A DNA stretch of 64,000 bases from Hyphomicrobium sp. (GTDB lineage Bacteria; Pseudomonadota; Alphaproteobacteria; Rhizobiales; Hyphomicrobiaceae): assembly GCF_019753045.1 (NCBI RefSeq), contig NZ_JAIELN010000022.1, forward strand, positions 29,167 to 93,166, given 5' to 3'. The position numbers and the translations under genes were made by a program. Below the pieces are notes generated by a model. That model ran no database searches. It was given only the letters and a program-made list of their open reading frames with translations, and was not told the origin of the DNA. Below, in pieces: positions 61,120 to 64,000 of the stretch; positions within the stretch are counted from its first letter, which is position 1, and each line of letters opens with the position of its first letter.

Positions 61120-63189
61120 TCACACGCGCTTTTTCGGCAATGTTGGCGGAGGCGAGTGGGAGTCGAACCCACCTGGGACAGGCTCGCTGCCCCACTCGGA
61201 TTTGAAGTCCGAACGTCCCACCGGGGACGCTTCACCTCCGTGCACGTCAGCGGACGAAAGCACGACACTTCCGAACAAGTCCAGCCGATGGACGTTCATG
61301 CGTCGGAGATCGCCCTTGCGCAGCGTCACGCCGTGCCGGTCCAAGAATTCCAGAATCTGGATCGCGACCTTGCGCCCGTTGTCGAGGCGATCGCGGAGTT
61401 CCGCAGCGTTGAAGGATTTGCTTTCCGCCCGCGCCGCTATGTCAGCCGCAATGGCCACGATCTCGCGGATGGTCTCGCGCAGGAAGAAGTGGTCGTGCGC
61501 CACCTCATCGACCCATCCCAAACGGCCTGCGAGTTTCAGCAGCCGGCGAACATCGCGCTCAGGGCTTCCCGTCGCGGTCGCGATATCGCGCACGCGCGGC
61601 GGACGAAAGCGCTCATCGCCACCCAGAAGCTCCGCGGTGGCTATCCAGGCGGTTTCGTCGCCGGGTGCAAGGCGGACGTTGTGGGACGTGAGGCGAACGA
61701 ATGCGCCGTCGCGTGCGATGCCCCCTGCTTCGGACAATCTCTGAAGCGCCACCGCGAATGCTGCCTTGCCGAGACGCGGCTGCAGCATGAGGCGGAGTTG
61801 CTCGCGTCCGATACCCTGGAGATCGGGGTTCGCGGCGTGATACTCGGCGACCTTCTCACTCAGGCTTCCGCAAAAGGACTTCCATCGTAGCGGCGACAGG
61901 GCCGTGCGGGTATCGCGGGTTTCCAGGATCATCAGTTCGAGGCCGGACGCGAGCCGTCCCATTTGCGCGATGGAAAGCGCCCTATCGCGTGCGAATGCCG
62001 TGAGTTCGACAGAAAACGGCGCCACTTCAAGAAGCGCCGACAGTGACGCCGACGGATCATCGATCGCCATTGCTTCGCGTTGCGCATGCCGCTCTGGCGT
62101 TCGCCGCTTTCGGGACGGCGCATGGAGATCGATGAACTTGCCGCCGCCGATGGTGCGTTGCGCGGAGACATCGCGCACCACGAAGCGATCATGCACACCA
62201 GCGGCGATCGGCTGATCGAGAACAAGCTGGACGTAGGCTGCGGCTCCGGGCTCAAGAGATTTGTCGTCGAGCAGAACGATACGCGCCCCGACTTCGGTCG
62301 CCGCGTGATGCAAACGCACGGGAAACCATTGTCCAATCGGCTTTTCTTCCGATGGCAAGACACGCAACACCGCGTCGATGCGATCTGTCGGCGCGTGAAG
62401 CTCCGGATCGAGCACGACGTCACCGCGATGAATTGAATCTTTGGAGATATCTGCTCCGCTCAGGTTGAGCGCGCTGCGGTCGCCGGCTTTTGCGAACTCG
62501 GCGGGTTTGTTTTGAGCGTGTATCGAACGGACGCGCGCCGGTAATCCCGACGGACTGAGTTGCACCTGGTCGCCGAGGCGCACGATGCCGGAGAGCACAG
62601 TTCCGGTTACGACGACGCCCACGCCGGGCAATGTGAAGACGCGGTCGACCGCGAGGCGAAATCGCCCGTCCGCCGATCGCGCATGGATCACAGAGGCCGC
62701 CACAATAAGATAGTCCCGCAGTTCATCGATGCCCTGTCCCGTGATCACCGAGACGGCCATGACATCGGCGTTCGCGAAAGCCGTATCGGCAATCGCCTCT
62801 TTGATTTGGCCCGTGACTTCGGCGATGCGCTCGTCGCTCGCGAGATCGGCCTTCGTCACAACAGCGACGCCCTGGCTGATGCCGAGGAGATCGAGGATCG
62901 CAAGATGTTCGAGCGTCTGAGGTTTGATCCCGTCGTCGGCGGCAACCGTGAGCAGAGCAAAGTCGATGCCGCTTGCGCCTGCGAGCATCGTGTGCACGAA
63001 GCGCTCGTGGCCGGGCACATCGATGAAGCCGAGGATTTGGCCCTCCGGCGAAGGCAGATATGCGAAGCCGAGGTCGATCGTGATTCCGCGCGCTTTCTCT
63101 TCCTTCAAGCGGTCGCCGTCGACGCCGGTCAGCGCTTTGACCAGCGCCGTTTTTCCGTGATCGATGTGGCCAGCGGTGCCGATGATCAT
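61120..63189 (-). CDS. selB: Selenocysteine-specific elongation factor SelB
   Basis: 689 residues, longer than E. coli SelB (614). G1 [18 protein letters not shown]3 DVPGHERF and G4 TKAD are intact. EF-Tu-like domains 2-3 follow, then C-terminal winged helices for the SECIS (ending [12 protein letters not shown], residue 639, which matches the end of E. coli SelB). The remaining 50 residues are an extra tail; residues 651-682 are encoded by the sense strand of the tRNA-Sec gene. The stop lies 22 bases beyond the tRNA 3' end. Start ATG overlaps the selA stop (ATGA). Confidence 0.94.
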   Translation of the reverse strand: MIIGTAGHIDHGKTALVKALTGVDGDRLKEEKARGITIDLGFAYLPSPEGQILGFIDVPGHERFVHTMLAGASGIDFALLTVAADDGIKPQTLEHLAILDLLGISQGVAVVTKADLASDERIAEVTGQIKEAIADTAFANADVMAVSVITGQGIDELRDYLIVAASVIHARSADGRFRLAVDRVFTLPGVGVVVTGTVLSGIVRLGDQVQLSPSGLPARVRSIHAQNKPAEFAKAGDRSALNLSGADISKDSIHRGDVVLDPELHAPTDRIDAVLRVLPSEEKPIGQWFPVRLHHAATEVGARIVLLDDKSLEPGAAAYVQLVLDQPIAAGVHDRFVVRDVSAQRTIGGGKFIDLHAPSRKRRTPERHAQREAMAIDDPSASLSALLEVAPFSVELTAFARDRALSIAQMGRLASGLELMILETRDTRTALSPLRWKSFCGSLSEKVAEYHAANPDLQGIGREQLRLMLQPRLGKAAFAVALQRLSEAGGIARDGAFVRLTSHNVRLAPGDETAWIATAELLGGDERFRPPRVRDIATATGSPERDVRRLLKLAGRLGWVDEVAHDHFFLRETIREIVAIAADIAARAESKSFNAAELRDRLDNGRKVAIQILEFLDRHGVTLRKGDLRRMNVHRLDLFGSVVLSSADVHGGEASPVGRSDFKSEWGSEPVPGGFDSHSPPPTLPKKRV
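61144..61239 (-). tRNA. selC: tRNA-Sec (anticodon TCA), within the 3' end of selB
   Basis: 96 bases with encoded CCA. It has the 8-bp acceptor stem typical of tRNA-Sec (GGAGGTGA/TCGCCTCC), anticodon loop CTTCAAA (anticodon at 61203-61205) and a long extra arm. It lies wholly inside the selB frame on the same strand, in exact codon register. No convincing promoter is seen immediately upstream. Confidence 0.96.
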
Positions 63190-64000
63190 CTGTTTTGTCG
63201 GCTGCGTTGCCCGTTCCCGGATTGGGCCGGGGCGCTGCGGTCGAGCGTATTCAAAACAGATAGAAATGCGGCTTCATCGGTCAAGCATCGGAGGTCGAGA
63301 ATGAGGGAGCCGTTGTCCAGTCTGCCGATAACGGGGCGAGACAAGCCGCGCAACGCAGCAGCCAGATGCTCGAGCGCGCCGCCGCCGGCGTTCGATGCGA
63401 TGGCGAGGCCGGCGCTCGGTATCTTATCGAGCGGCAGCGCACCTGAGCCGATCTGGCTTTCGCATTGGCAGATCGTCACGGTGAAGTCTGGTCCGACCGC
63501 GTGCCGCACTGCAGGGAGAAGACGCCGCGCTTGATCTTCGATTTCCGAATGCGGGCGCGCAAGCAGCCGGAGCGTGGGCAAGCGTTCGGCAAGGCGATCC
63601 GGGTCGCGATAAAGCTTCAGCGTCGCTTCGATCGCCGCGAGGCGGATCTTATCGACGCGCAGCGCGCGCTTCATCGGGTTGCGATTGATCGCTTCGATGA
63701 GGGCGCGCTTGCCTACAATGAACCCCGCTTGGGGGCCGCCGAGAAGCTTGTCGCCCGAGAACGTGACCACGTCCGCGCCTTGCGCGATGGCCTCGCGCAC
63801 TGTCGGCTCCTTCTTCAGGCCATACCGGGACAGATCGACTAGCGTGCCCGATCCGAGATCATTCATCAGCGCGACTTTCGCCTCCGCAGCAATGCGGGCG
63901 AGTTCCGTGCCACCGACTTCGGACGTAAATCCGAGAATGCGGTAGTTCGAGGTGTGGACCTTCAGAATGACGCCGGTCGCTTCGGTGAGCGCGGCCGTAT
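63186..64000 (-). CDS. selA: L-seryl-tRNA(Sec) selenium transferase (C-terminal part, runs off window)
   Basis: At least 270 residues, open at the window edge. Converts Ser-tRNA-Sec to Sec-tRNA-Sec with selenophosphate. Typical segments: VHTSNYRILGF, NDLGSGTLVDLSRYGL, and the PLP-lysine motif TFSGDKLLGGPQAG. Then NPMKRALRVDKIRLAAIEATL. The N-terminus lies outside the window. selA and selB overlap by four bases. Confidence 0.95.
   Translation of the reverse strand, partial: TAALTEATGVILKVHTSNYRILGFTSEVGGTELARIAAEAKVALMNDLGSGTLVDLSRYGLKKEPTVREAIAQGADVVTFSGDKLLGGPQAGFIVGKRALIEAINRNPMKRALRVDKIRLAAIEATLKLYRDPDRLAERLPTLRLLARPHSEIEDQARRLLPAVRHAVGPDFTVTICQCESQIGSGALPLDKIPSAGLAIASNAGGGALEHLAAALRGLSRPVIGRLDNGSLILDLRCLTDEAAFLSVLNTLDRSAPAQSGNGQRSRQNR

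Overview
The window (64 kb, GC-rich) reads as chromosomal DNA of an alphaproteobacterium of the Hyphomicrobiales (Rhizobiales), probably close to Hyphomicrobium. Three things point that way: the order bamA-rseP-dxr-cdsA-uppS-frr-pyrH-tsf-rpsB, the order nuo genes-birA-rnj-mce-DUF1467-proS-lolCD-dnaE, and a formate dehydrogenase typical of a C1-using or facultatively anaerobic lifestyle. This placement comes from gene order and protein character; no marker gene was compared with a database.

Layout. 1-8.9 kb (minus strand): ribosomal protein S2, EF-Ts, then pyrH, frr, uppS, cdsA, dxr, rseP and the start of bamA, a translation and envelope-biogenesis block. 9-10 kb: two small secreted proteins. 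10.1-17.4 kb: dnaE, lolD, lolC and a proline-tRNA ligase of the archaeal/eukaryotic-like type. 17.7-38.9 kb: complex I (nuoA to nuoN) followed by birA, rnj, mce and a DUF1467 gene. The nuo cluster is loosened by a hotdog thioesterase, an SRPBCC protein, two small membrane proteins and one glycosyltransferase-like gene on the opposite strand. 39-46 kb: accessory stretch with a Tyr/Gly-rich secreted protein, a UPF0178 protein, a possible L,D-transpeptidase-like exported protein, a TorF-type porin, an RpiR regulator, tRNA-Asp, a DUF1993 protein, tRNA-Val and HU. 46.2-52.7 kb: the proteostasis block lon, clpX, clpP, tig.

53.1-64 kb is the most distinctive part: a self-contained selenocysteine locus. 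A Tat-exported formate dehydrogenase large subunit is read through an in-frame TGA (codon 198), directly followed by a convincing bacterial SECIS hairpin. Its iron-sulfur and cytochrome b subunits and the FdhE maturation factor follow. Then come a YraQ-type permease (opposite strand), selD, tRNA-Sec (selC), selB and the 3' part of selA. The selB reading frame continues in register through the whole selC gene, so the same 96 bases are both tRNA-Sec and 32 codons of SelB's C-terminal tail. The locus therefore carries both the client enzyme and the full decoding machinery.

A second unusual thread is a homologous helix-hairpin-helix-like domain of about 65 residues at the C-termini of two unrelated proteins, ribosomal protein S2 and NuoE. 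No CRISPR array, insertion sequence or prophage was seen.
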